From Leptothermofonsia sp049200465 (GTDB lineage Bacteria; Cyanobacteriota; Cyanobacteriia; Leptolyngbyales; Leptolyngbyaceae), in NCBI RefSeq assembly GCF_049200465.1, contig NZ_CP120836.1, positions 744,001 to 808,000 on the forward strand: DNA of 64,000 nt, in the 5' to 3' direction. The notes below the pieces were generated by a model. That model saw nothing but the letters and a program-made list of their open reading frames with translations. It had not been told where the DNA came from and did no database searches. Both the position numbers and the translations under genes were made by a program. Below, piece by piece: positions 50,943 through 59,216 of the stretch (position 1 is the first letter of the stretch; every line of letters begins with the position of its first letter).

Positions 50943-51319
50943 TGAGTTTCAGACATTTGGATTATTTATACATTGCGGCGACAATAGGATTTACTGTTTA
51001 CGGACAGTTGATTCTCAAATGGCGGATCCGAAATTTCGGCCCACTTCCCGTAGATCCAGTCAGCAAACTTCAATTTCTTTTATCACTGCTTCTGGACCCT
51101 GCAATTTTCTCCAGTTTTGCAGCCGCGTTTCTGGCCGCCTTAGCCTGGATGGCGGCGATGACGAAGTTTGAACTCAGTCACGCCTATCCATTTATGAGTT
51201 TGAATTTTATGATGGTGCTGATCTTAAGCGGCGTGTTGCTGAGAGAACCTTTGACACCACCAAAGCTGATTGGGGTGATGTTAATTGTTCTGGGGACAAC
51301 AGTGGCGGCGCGTGGTTAA
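50942..51319 (+). CDS. Small EamA/SMR-type membrane protein, probable lipid-linked sugar flippase
   Basis: The 125-residue protein has four transmembrane helices (about 8-28, 45-70, 80-100 and 106-123) and the EamA/ArnE-like ending FMSLNFMMVLILSGVLLREPLTPPKLIGVMLIVLGT. Half-size proteins of this type (ArnE/ArnF) flip undecaprenyl-phosphate-linked sugars. With the GT2 and GT-C genes in the same cluster, such a role is likely. It overlaps the propeller gene by one base. Confidence 0.78.
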   Translation: MSFRHLDYLYIAATIGFTVYGQLILKWRIRNFGPLPVDPVSKLQFLLSLLLDPAIFSSFAAAFLAALAWMAAMTKFELSHAYPFMSLNFMMVLILSGVLLREPLTPPKLIGVMLIVLGTTVAARG

Positions 51320-51352
51320 GGGGTAAGGATAATGGGACGATAGAGTAAGCTT

Positions 51353-52222
51353 ATGAAGCTCTGTCTGACGTGTCGAAAGCGATTTGATGATGAGACGTGG
51401 GAATGTCCCGCCTGCGGTTACCATCCACCACTGCGAGACGGATGTCTGTCCTTTGCTCCGGATTTAGCGGATGAAAATGATGGTTTCACTCAGGAATATT
51501 TTGATCAATTAATTGAATTAGAAGCAGGTCATTTCTGGTTTCGTGCTCGCAATAAACTCATTATTTGGGCTTTGCAAACCTATTTCCCAGGGGTTGATTC
51601 ATTTCTGGAGGTTGGTTGCGGTACAGGGTTCGTGTTGAGTGGAATTCGTGCAGCCTGCCCCCATATCAGGCTCTGTGGCAGTGAAATCTTTAGTCGGGGA
51701 TTGCAGTTTGCCCAGCAGCGATCGCCCGAAGTCAACCTGTTTCAGATGGATGCTCGTCAGATTCCGTTTTCTCAGGAGTTTGATGTCGTTGGTGCCTTTG
51801 ATGTCCTGGAACACATTGAGGAAGACCAATTGGTTTTGCAGCAGTTATTTCAGGCAGTGAAACCGGGTGGTGGCTTGATAATTACGGTGCCTCAGCATCG
51901 TTTTTTATGGAGTGTGGTAGACGAACTATCCTTTCATAAACGACGGTATCGCAGGATCGAATTGGTGACAAAAGTTGAGCATGCAGGCTTCAGGCTGGTA
52001 CGAACGACCTCTTTTGTTTCCTTGCTATTCCCGTTGATGTTGCTCTCACGCTTAAAGCAACAGGCAAATCAGGATAACTTGGATTTAATGGCGGAGTACA
52101 AAATAGGGGCGACTTTGCAACGGGTGCTGGGAAGCATTCTTAACGTGGAACGGGCGATGATTCAAAATGGTGTATCATTCCCGGTAGGTGGTTCGCTACT
52201 TTTGATTGCCAGAAAAGTTTGA
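51353..52222 (+). CDS. SAM-dependent methyltransferase with an N-terminal zinc ribbon
   Basis: The 289-residue protein opens with four Cys in LCLTCRKRFDDETWECPACG, a zinc ribbon. The methyltransferase follows (about 60-215): SFLEVGCGTGFVLSGI, LCGSEIFSRGLQFAQQR, VVGAFDVLEHIEEDQLVLQQ and AVKPGGGLIITVPQH. Zinc-ribbon methyltransferases are frequent in glycan clusters and methylate sugars or polyprenyl-linked intermediates. The C-terminal region (FVSLLFPLMLLSRL) has a hydrophobic helix that might associate with the membrane. Confidence 0.88.
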   Translation: MKLCLTCRKRFDDETWECPACGYHPPLRDGCLSFAPDLADENDGFTQEYFDQLIELEAGHFWFRARNKLIIWALQTYFPGVDSFLEVGCGTGFVLSGIRAACPHIRLCGSEIFSRGLQFAQQRSPEVNLFQMDARQIPFSQEFDVVGAFDVLEHIEEDQLVLQQLFQAVKPGGGLIITVPQHRFLWSVVDELSFHKRRYRRIELVTKVEHAGFRLVRTTSFVSLLFPLMLLSRLKQQANQDNLDLMAEYKIGATLQRVLGSILNVERAMIQNGVSFPVGGSLLLIARKV

Positions 52223-52854
52223 GGAGTATTCCCTGCTTGGTCCAACGATTAACCCGTGTTTTATCAATTCCGACACTATATCGTTTGCTTCAGTATACGA
52301 TCGCAGGTCCTTCGGCTTACGAAGATTTGGTTCACGACTACATCCGCCCAAAGTCAGGAGACCGTATCTTAGATATTGGCTGTGGACCGGCGTACATTTT
52401 GCATTACATGCCAGCAGTAGATTATGTTGGGTTTGACGAAAATCCTCGCTATATTGCGTTTGCCCAGTCAAAGTTAGGCGATCGCGGTACCTTTTACTGC
52501 AATAGAGTGAATGCTGCGTCCCTGCAAACCCTGGGTCAGGAAGAAAGTTTTGACTTGGTATTAGCGATCGCAATCCTCCACCATTTAGATGATGACGAAG
52601 CCATTCAACTGTTTCAATTAGCCCGCAAAGCTCTAAAACCCGGCGGAAGGTTCGTCTCTATCGACTCTTGTTATGTGAAACAGCAATCCCCAATCGCCCG
52701 GTTCATTATTTCAATGGATCGGGGACGCTACGTTCGCCAGGAGCAAGAATATGTCAAACTGGCTTCCAATGTGTTCTCGTCAATTACGGTTGATATTCGC
52801 CACGATCGCCTGCGGATTCCATACACCCACATTATTTTGGAATGCGTGAAGTAG
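52219..52854 (+). CDS. SAM-dependent methyltransferase
   Basis: The ~211-residue protein has RILDIGCGPAYILHYM, YVGFDENPRYIAFAQSK, DLVLAIAILHHLDDDEAIQLF and ALKPGGRFVSIDSCYVKQ, a complete class I methyltransferase core. The start is uncertain: TTG at 52219 overlaps the previous stop, and TTG at 52239 (out of frame) does not help; no ATG lies before the conserved region. The substrate is unknown; position suggests the last methylation gene of the glycan cluster. Confidence 0.85.
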   Translation: MRSIPCLVQRLTRVLSIPTLYRLLQYTIAGPSAYEDLVHDYIRPKSGDRILDIGCGPAYILHYMPAVDYVGFDENPRYIAFAQSKLGDRGTFYCNRVNAASLQTLGQEESFDLVLAIAILHHLDDDEAIQLFQLARKALKPGGRFVSIDSCYVKQQSPIARFIISMDRGRYVRQEQEYVKLASNVFSSITVDIRHDRLRIPYTHIILECVK

Positions 52855-52857
52855 TTA

Positions 52858-53460
52858 TCATCCTGCCTCATTCTGAATCTTTGCTTCGACGCAGGATTGG
52901 GAAATTGCCCGGTAAAAGTAGCCACTCAGGTAAGCGAGGTTAACCGTAACCAGTAGCCCCCTGGCAAGCCAGGAATCCAGCATCGGAAAAATGTAAAGAG
53001 TGGCGGCCAGTACCAGTAACTTTTCGACTAGACTAACGATCCGCCCATGATGGCGAGGATCCCAGTAGGATAGTGGACTAATGAACCGAAAGTGACTGAA
53101 TGGCAGGAAGTGGCGATGGGCATCGTGGTTGTGGATGGGCAAATCTCCCAGAGAGTGCAAAATCGCGCTGAGAAAAAGCAACTCAGCCAACTGCCAGCCT
53201 GCAAAATGAGCCCCTATCGCCGCAATCGCCGCCAGAGGAATGGAGTGGAAAGAATGGTTAATGGTTTGCCAGAATGGATTCCAGTAGGTTTCTCTCCAGA
53301 TTTGCCGCTCACATTGACGACAAATCCCCCTTGCCCAGAAATACATAATAAACATCGGTACATCGGGGAGTACGGCCCCAAATGCGATTGGTAGGATGGC
53401 TTCAGGCTGCTGGTCAACCAGTAGCGCGAGGTTAACAATGGCATGACTAGGTGTATTCAT
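52858..53460 (-). CDS. Membrane protein of the YdjM/LexA-regulated metal-dependent hydrolase type
   Basis: The 200-residue protein has His/Asp-rich motifs MNTPSHAIVNLALL, VLPDVPMFIMYF, INHSFHSIPLAAI, ILHSLGDLPIHNHDAHRHFLPFS and HHGRIVSLVE, with several hydrophobic helices. The H...D...H...H pattern matches membrane-bound ‘metal-dependent hydrolase’ (YdjM/DUF457-like) proteins, which are biochemically poorly characterised. It converges with the glycan cluster (3 bp apart) and is divergent from the arsR pseudogene. Confidence 0.7.
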   Translation of the reverse strand: MNTPSHAIVNLALLVDQQPEAILPIAFGAVLPDVPMFIMYFWARGICRQCERQIWRETYWNPFWQTINHSFHSIPLAAIAAIGAHFAGWQLAELLFLSAILHSLGDLPIHNHDAHRHFLPFSHFRFISPLSYWDPRHHGRIVSLVEKLLVLAATLYIFPMLDSWLARGLLVTVNLAYLSGYFYRAISQSCVEAKIQNEAG

Positions 53461-53542
53461 GCGGGTATCTGGTATAAGGTCGAATCAATTCATTACGAGA
53501 ACAGTATCGCCTAGAATCGAACCACTATCTCAATGAAAGTTA

Positions 53543-53863
53543 ATGATTGAGACAGATACCCCCCTTGCCCTCGCAGTGGGCTTCCATGCCCTCTCCGATC
53601 CACTGCGGCTCAAAGTTCTCGACCTGCTGCGAGAGGAGGAACTCTGTGTGTGCGACCTGTGTGAACAACTTGAGGTCAGCTAGTCAAAACTATCCTTTCA
53701 CCTAAAAACGTTGAAAGAGGCTGAACTGGTACGTGCCCGCCAGGATGGTCGCTGGATCTACTACAGCCTGAACTTACCCCAGTTTGCCGTTCTAGAACAA
53801 TACCTGGCAGAGTACCGCCGCTTCAGTCCAATACTGTCTGCCCGGCCCTGCGGGGAAAAGTGA
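53543..53863 (+). pseudogene. arsR: ArsR-family metalloregulator with an internal amber codon
   Basis: Translated from the ATG at 53543, the frame reads an ArsR winged helix: LAVGFHALSDPLRLKVLDLL, the metal-site ELCVCDLCEQL (Cys-x-Cys-x-x-Cys) and then E-V-S-TAG-S-K-L-S-F-H-L-K, the recognition helix, to a stop at 53861-53863. The TAG at 53681-53683 stands where family members have Gln (CAG to TAG, one base change). Everything after it, including RQDGRWIYYSLN, is intact, so the mutation is recent or a sequencing/assembly error. ArsR represses ars operons and is released by As(III). It lies upstream of arsJ. Confidence 0.85.
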
Positions 53864-54293
53864 GTAGGGAAGATGTAAATTCTAATGGAGGCAACAGGCG
53901 ACAGGGTGAAGAGATAGAGGAGGGGATAAGTTTTGTGTTCTGAAGGCTATATGGAGAAATGGAGGAGTTTTCAGTTTTGAGTAGCTCCTGATCTCTGTCT
54001 AACCCCCAGACCCAACCCCAGTACCCTTCCTCCTGGCTCCTGGCTTGATCACCCATTGATGCAATTCCTGGCAGAAACAAATTCGCTTAACGAAAATATA
54101 AGTTCCAGGTATCCCAGGCAACTTGACAAATCAACTTTTTTTGAAAAGTTCTAATAAGAATTCTTCAGATACAAGATTGATCACAACATGGGGTAGGGCA
54201 CTCCTGTTTAGATTTTGAAAGAGCTTTCTCATTTTAGATCTTAGAAAAAGGCTCTCACGTCACTCTTGTAACCAACAACTAACAATTCCCAAG
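53864..54293. other. arsR-arsJ interval
   Basis: 430 bp without a gene. In ars operons carrying arsJ, a glyceraldehyde-3-phosphate dehydrogenase gene is normally adjacent; none is present here. Repeats of CTCCTGGCTCCTGGCT (near 54030) are of a type also seen at 23948. Confidence 0.5.
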
Positions 54294-55556
54294 ATGTCTG
54301 CCACAACTTCTTCCCAGGTCAATCTGAAAAATTACATCCTGGTTACACTTGCTTACTGGGGGTTCACCATTACAGATGGTGCCCTGCGGATGCTGGTGCT
54401 GCTTTATTTTTATGAAATCGGCTACTCGCCGTTGGAGGTGGCATTTCTATTTCTGTTCTATGAGATTTTTGGTATTGTCACTAATTTTTTGGGTGGCTGG
54501 GTTGGTTCCCAAATGGGACTCAAAGTTACGCTTTATAGCGGGGTTGGACTCCAGATATTTGCGCTGATCATGCTGTCGTGGCTCAATCGGGACTGGCCAC
54601 AGGGGTTTGCGGTGCTTTATGTGATGGTGTCGCAGGCGCTTTCGGGGATTGCTAAAGACCTAACCAAGATGAGTACGAAGAGTGCAATCCGATTGGTGGT
54701 GCCGCAGGATGCCCAGTCTTCTCTGTTCAAATGGGTGGCGATTCTAACCGGGTCTAAAAATGCTTTGAAAGGGGTTGGCTTTTTTGTGGGGGCAGCGTTG
54801 CTATCCCTGGTTGGGTTTGTGCCAGCTTTGTGGATTATGGCCGGAATGCTGTTTGCCTTAATGTTTACTGGGTTGATGCTGCCGAGGGGGATGGGCAAAA
54901 TCAAGGCAAAGGTGAAGTTCACACAACTTTTTTCAAAGAGTCGAGAGATCAACATTCTGTCAGCGGCCCGGTTCTTTCTGTTTGGCTCTAGAGATGTCTG
55001 GTTTGTTGTGAGTTTACCAGTCTTTTTGCGGGGTCCATTGGGCTGGTCTTTTTACCAGGTAGGAGGGTTCCTGGCCATCTGGGTGATTGGCTATGGGATT
55101 GTGCAGTCGCTTGCTCCTACGCTGCTGAAGCGGTTTGGTTCTGGTCGTCCACCGCAGGCAAGTACGATTCAGTTCTGGACATTTACATTGACAGCCATTC
55201 CGGCAGCGATCGCAATCGCCCTCCAGTCCAGCGCGTCTCCTAGCACTGTCATCATTGTTGGTTTACTCATCTTTGGCGTGGTGTTTGCCTTTAACTCTGC
55301 GGTTCACTCTTACCTAGTGCTGGCATTTACAGATGACGACAAGGTCGCACTCAATGTGGGCTTTTACTACATGGCAAATTCAGCCGGAAGGCTTGCAGGG
55401 ACAGTGTTATCGGGTTTGATCTACCAGCTTTATGGGATTGTTGGCTGTTTATGGGCTTCAACACTAATGGTGCTTGCAGCAGGCATCATTTCACTCAAGC
55501 TCCCCAATCCTAAGCCAGTAAGTGTAGTTGACTGGAAAGCAGGGGATGGAGATTAA
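54294..55556 (+). CDS. arsJ: Organoarsenical efflux MFS transporter ArsJ
   Basis: ArsJ exports 1-arseno-3-phosphoglycerate, which a GAPDH makes from arsenate and glyceraldehyde 3-phosphate, giving arsenate resistance. The 420-residue, ~12-helix protein has the ArsJ-specific N-terminus (LVTLAYWGFTITDGALRMLV), SPLEVAFLFLFYEIFGIVTN, QALSGIAKDLTKMSTKSAI and LFKWVAILTGSKNALKGVGFF. The frame is intact. The partner GAPDH is not adjacent, so it would have to use a housekeeping or distant enzyme. With arsR broken, expression may be constitutive. Confidence 0.92.
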   Translation: MSATTSSQVNLKNYILVTLAYWGFTITDGALRMLVLLYFYEIGYSPLEVAFLFLFYEIFGIVTNFLGGWVGSQMGLKVTLYSGVGLQIFALIMLSWLNRDWPQGFAVLYVMVSQALSGIAKDLTKMSTKSAIRLVVPQDAQSSLFKWVAILTGSKNALKGVGFFVGAALLSLVGFVPALWIMAGMLFALMFTGLMLPRGMGKIKAKVKFTQLFSKSREINILSAARFFLFGSRDVWFVVSLPVFLRGPLGWSFYQVGGFLAIWVIGYGIVQSLAPTLLKRFGSGRPPQASTIQFWTFTLTAIPAAIAIALQSSASPSTVIIVGLLIFGVVFAFNSAVHSYLVLAFTDDDKVALNVGFYYMANSAGRLAGTVLSGLIYQLYGIVGCLWASTLMVLAAGIISLKLPNPKPVSVVDWKAGDGD

Positions 55557-55950
55557 CAAGATAACCACGGCGATCGCTGTATTTTCACGAGCTCGAGTTC
55601 AGTGTAACTTTGGGTGAACGGCACTGCACAAGTATCGATCAGTAGCTGAAACCCCCGAAATCTCGTGCCTTGTTATGCCAATTTTGACCTTGTGCCAGTG
55701 ATATTCAACTTTGGGTGATTCGATGCCAGGATCAAGATATTGATTCCCCACTCCCCTCTCCGTAATTTCGTGCTGAAGCCGGGTGGTTTTATAGCTGTCA
55801 CCAGGTTGCTGAGGATATTGGTTTTAAGGGGGTGTGGGGCTGCGCCCCCAGCCAGGGGTTCCACCCCTGCACCCCGTCCTAAGCCTGGTGGCTATCGCTA
55901 TATATAAAGAGTTAGCTGCTCACTTTTTTTCCGTCCAGTTTTGGTTAGAA
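55557..55950. other. Intergenic region between arsJ and the transglycosylase gene
   Basis: Contains a variant B MITE (55790-55903) and a short direct repeat AACTTTGGGTGA (about 55607 and 55709). No gene is supported. Confidence 0.5.
55790..55903 (-). repeat. MITE-like palindromic repeat, variant B, inverted (copy 14)
   Basis: TATAGCTGTCACCAGGTTGCTGAGGAT at the left and GTCCTAAGCCTGGTGGCTATCGCTATA at the right. It shows that the full variant B end is TATAGCGATAGCCACCAGG. Confidence 0.85.
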
Positions 55951-58176
55951 ATGTTAGAGTCACTAAGAAGTTTTATCCGGTTTCTGCGAGGAGCGATGCT
56001 GAAACGGCGGAGAACAAGAGTTTTAATCATTTCGGGGACAGGGGTATGCGCCCTGGTGTTAGGTGGTGGTCTGTCGCTGGCACGATTAAATGGCTGGTGG
56101 AGAAGTGAGCCATTTCAGGAAGCGGGACGGGGAAATCCTTCCCGAATCCAAGGAATTGACTCGCTAAAGGCATTGCCGTCTCCCCAGCGCACAGCCAAAC
56201 TAGAAAAAATCGCGAACGAAGATCACTCTCCTGACCGGAACAGGGCTCGCTATTTGCTGGCTAATGAATTGCTACAACAGGGGCAGGGGAAGAAGGCACT
56301 GGAGCAATTGCAGGGGTTAGAGACAAGCTACCCAGTTCTGGCGGCCCATGTATTGCGTAAACAGGCGCAAGCCTACGAGCTGATGAAGGATGAGGGTAAG
56401 GCCCAGGCCACCTGGCAGGAACTTGTAAGGCGCTATCCGAACGATCCAGTAACGGCAGAGGCGCTGGTTGCTTTGGGGCAGAAGGACCCCAGCTATGGAG
56501 AGCGGGCGATCGCTCAGTTTCCTGCCCACCCCCGCACAATTGAAATGGTACAACAGCGGCTGAAGCAAAACCCAAATCAGCCTCAGTTGTTATTGATTCT
56601 GGCTCGGCATGGTCACTATCTTTCCAACTACATCGCTGTGTTAGATCGACTGGCGAGTCAGTATGCTAATCAATTGACGCCTCAGGATTGGGAGGCGATC
56701 GCCTTTGGCTATTGGGAAAAGCAACAGTACGGCAAAGCTGGAGCCGCCTATGCCCGTGCCCCCTACACGCCACGTAATGCCTATCGCACCGCACGAGGGC
56801 TGCAATTGGGGGAAAGAGGGGGAGCCGTACAAGCATATAAACGTCTGGTCAACGATTTTCCTAAAGCTCAAGAGACTTCTTTGGCTCTCCTGAGACTAGC
56901 GCGACTGGTAGAACCGAATGCAGCCATGACTTATTTGGATCAACTGGTCAGCCAGTTTCCAGTGCGGGCGGGCGATGCATTGTTGGAGAAAGTTAAGATA
57001 TACGAAGAACTGAACAGCTCAAAGTCAGCCACCCAAATTCGTCAGATTCTATTAACACGCTTTGGTAAGTCCAACGCGGCGGCAGAACTTCGCTGGAAAC
57101 TGGCCCAGGCAGAAGCGGAAGCCAAAGACTTTCGAGCTGCCCAGCAATGGGCAAAGCAAATTCTTGAACAAAATCCTGATAGCGAATTTGCACCAGAGGC
57201 AGGGTTCTGGATGGGCAAATGGGCAACCCGGCTAGGAAAGCAGGATGATGCCTTGAAAGCTTATAGAACCGTGATTAGCCAGTATCCAGAGTCTTACTAC
57301 GCCTGGCGATCGGCATCCATGATTGGCTGGCAGGTAGGTGATTTCACAACTGTTCGTCAGCTCAATCCGGCGATTGAGCGCCCCGCTTCTCGTGCTAAAC
57401 TGCCGGTGGGGTCAGCCGCATTGAAGGAACTCTACCAGCTTGGGCAGGATAGAGATGCCTGGGCACTATGGCAGGTAGAATTTCAAAACCCAATGCAGCC
57501 TACTGTTGCCGAGCAGTTTACAGATGGAGTGCTGCGGCTGGGCGTTGGCGACTATCTAGATGGGATTTTTATGGTTTCCCATCTGAGTGAACGAGAAGAC
57601 CCCCGTGAGCAGTCGGAGTACCAGGAACTCAAAAATCAACTGCCCTACTGGCAGGCACTCTACCCCTTTCCCTTCCTGAAGCCCATTGAAACCTGGTCCC
57701 AGGAACGGCAAATCAATCCCCTGTTGGTCACCGCCCTCATTCGCCAGGAATCCCGCTTTATGCCAGGGATTGAATCCGTAGCCGGAGCTAAAGGGCTGAT
57801 GCAGGTCATGCCCGATACCGGAGCCTGGATTGCCAAGCAAATCAAGCTCAAGCAGTATGAGTTAAACGAGCCTGAGGACAATATCCAGTTAGGTACCTGG
57901 TATCTGGACTATACCCATCGGGAGTATGGGGAAAATTCAATGTTGGCGGTTGCAAGTTACAACGCAGGTCCTGGAGCCGTTGCTGATTGGGTTGCCAAAA
58001 GAGGGCTGGGCGATCCGGATGAGTTCGTTGAAGCGATTCCTTACAGCGAAACAAGGGGTTACGTCAAATCAGTGTTTGAGAATTATTGGAACTACCTGCG
58101 ACTCTACAATCCGGAAATCTCCCAGAAGGTGGCTCAGGTTTCTAAGGAGCATCCCACAAGAGCTGATGAGGGATAA
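55951..58176 (+). CDS. Soluble lytic murein transglycosylase (Slt70-like) with TPR-like helices
   Basis: The enzyme cleaves the MurNAc-GlcNAc bond of peptidoglycan, forming 1,6-anhydro ends. The 741-residue protein has an N-terminal membrane anchor/signal (VLIISGTGVCALVLGGGLSLA, about 25-46), a long helical TPR/U-shaped region (about 70-560) and a C-terminal SLT domain. In the SLT domain, NPLLVTALIRQESRFMPG carries the catalytic Glu, followed by GAKGLMQVMPDTG and AVASYNAGPGAV. The ATG at 55951 is chosen because the upstream part of the ORF lies in a MITE. The next gene starts ~48 bp downstream. Confidence 0.93.
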   Translation: MLESLRSFIRFLRGAMLKRRRTRVLIISGTGVCALVLGGGLSLARLNGWWRSEPFQEAGRGNPSRIQGIDSLKALPSPQRTAKLEKIANEDHSPDRNRARYLLANELLQQGQGKKALEQLQGLETSYPVLAAHVLRKQAQAYELMKDEGKAQATWQELVRRYPNDPVTAEALVALGQKDPSYGERAIAQFPAHPRTIEMVQQRLKQNPNQPQLLLILARHGHYLSNYIAVLDRLASQYANQLTPQDWEAIAFGYWEKQQYGKAGAAYARAPYTPRNAYRTARGLQLGERGGAVQAYKRLVNDFPKAQETSLALLRLARLVEPNAAMTYLDQLVSQFPVRAGDALLEKVKIYEELNSSKSATQIRQILLTRFGKSNAAAELRWKLAQAEAEAKDFRAAQQWAKQILEQNPDSEFAPEAGFWMGKWATRLGKQDDALKAYRTVISQYPESYYAWRSASMIGWQVGDFTTVRQLNPAIERPASRAKLPVGSAALKELYQLGQDRDAWALWQVEFQNPMQPTVAEQFTDGVLRLGVGDYLDGIFMVSHLSEREDPREQSEYQELKNQLPYWQALYPFPFLKPIETWSQERQINPLLVTALIRQESRFMPGIESVAGAKGLMQVMPDTGAWIAKQIKLKQYELNEPEDNIQLGTWYLDYTHREYGENSMLAVASYNAGPGAVADWVAKRGLGDPDEFVEAIPYSETRGYVKSVFENYWNYLRLYNPEISQKVAQVSKEHPTRADEG

Positions 58177-58224
58177 GCCTGATGCCTTGATACACTTAAC
58201 AGTGTAGTTTTGAGAGGCCGACCC

Positions 58225-58704
58225 TTGTTAGACGAACAAGCGAAAAAAACCATGCTGCGGAAGATCCCCCATGGCCTCTATGTCTGTGGGGTTAAGGATG
58301 GGGATGAAGTAAATGGTTTTACTGCAAGCTGGGTGATGCAAGCATCCTTTACGCCGCCGCTTGTGGTGAACTGTGTGAAGCAAGACTCCAGATCCCACGC
58401 CATGATTAAAACCAGTGGAGTTTTTGCTCTCAGCATTTTAGAAGCCGGACAAAAGGATCTGGCGCAAAAGTTCTTTAAGCCTCAACGACGGGTGGGCAAC
58501 AAGTTTGAGGATGTGGAGTTTTACCTGGGAGAAACGGGATGTCCCATCATTTCCAGCACTCTGGGATATGTAGAATGCCGGGTGGTGGGCTCCGTTGAAA
58601 AAGGCGATCACACTGTTTTTGTTGGCGAGGTGATTGCGGCAGGAGTTCACCGTGAGGGAGAACCACTTTTGCTTGAAAGTACTGGCTGGCAGTATGGAGG
58701 ATAA
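58225..58704 (+). CDS. Flavin reductase-like (FMN-binding) domain protein
   Basis: The ~159-residue protein matches the flavin-reductase-like split-barrel fold: MLRKIPHGLYVCGVKDG, VNGFTASWVMQASFTPPLVVNCVKQDSRSH, GVFALSILE and CRVVGSVEKGDHTVFVGEVIAAG. From memory this is close to the C-terminal FMN-reductase module of cyanobacterial flavodiiron proteins, here as a separate polypeptide. No ATG fits; the TTG at 58225 gives the most family-like N-terminus, with another TTG at 58210. It sits in a probable operon with the transglycosylase and the MIF-like gene. Confidence 0.85.
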   Translation: MLDEQAKKTMLRKIPHGLYVCGVKDGDEVNGFTASWVMQASFTPPLVVNCVKQDSRSHAMIKTSGVFALSILEAGQKDLAQKFFKPQRRVGNKFEDVEFYLGETGCPIISSTLGYVECRVVGSVEKGDHTVFVGEVIAAGVHREGEPLLLESTGWQYGG

Positions 58705-58710
58705 GCAAGT

Positions 58711-59064
58711 ATGCCTCTAATTAAAGTGCAAACTTCAGTTGAATCTTTTGAAAAAGCTCAGGTAGATAGACTATTGAAAAATCTGTCTGCCAGCTTGGCG
58801 AAGCATGTGGGCAAGCCGGAGTCGTATGTGATGACAACCTTTGAACCGGGGGTGGTAATGACGTTTGGGGGAACTTTTGATCCAGTTTGTTACATCGAGG
58901 TCAAGAATGTGGGAGGGATGAGTCCCACTCAGACAAAGGCAATGAGTCAGGATTTTTGTCAGCAAATTCATGAAACGTTGGGGGTGCCGACGAATCGAAT
59001 CTATATCGAATTTGCAGAGGCAAAGGGTGCAATGTGGGGCTGGAATGGCTCCACTTTTGGTTAG
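58711..59064 (+). CDS. MIF/tautomerase-superfamily protein
   Basis: The 117-residue protein starts MPLIKVQTSV with the catalytic-type Pro2, has LLKNLSASLAKHVGKPESYVMTTFEPG, MTFGGTFDPVCYIEVKNVGG and ends RIYIEFAEAKGAMWGWNGSTFG, the typical MIF trimer-forming tail. It probably has phenylpyruvate tautomerase-type activity; the natural substrate is unknown. It begins six bases after the flavin reductase stop. Confidence 0.92.
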   Translation: MPLIKVQTSVESFEKAQVDRLLKNLSASLAKHVGKPESYVMTTFEPGVVMTFGGTFDPVCYIEVKNVGGMSPTQTKAMSQDFCQQIHETLGVPTNRIYIEFAEAKGAMWGWNGSTFG

Positions 59065-59216
59065 AAGGGGGCTAGCCGTATGAGCTGAGTTCAACTCGTA
59101 CAAGCTCCAATTCTTAGCCGGAATCAGCAGTGCCGGTTAGGATGGCTTCGATGATCCGGTAGGGTGCATTGCTGAACGTCATTAGGATCGCCTCAACTTG
59201 CTTCATCTACCTGGAT

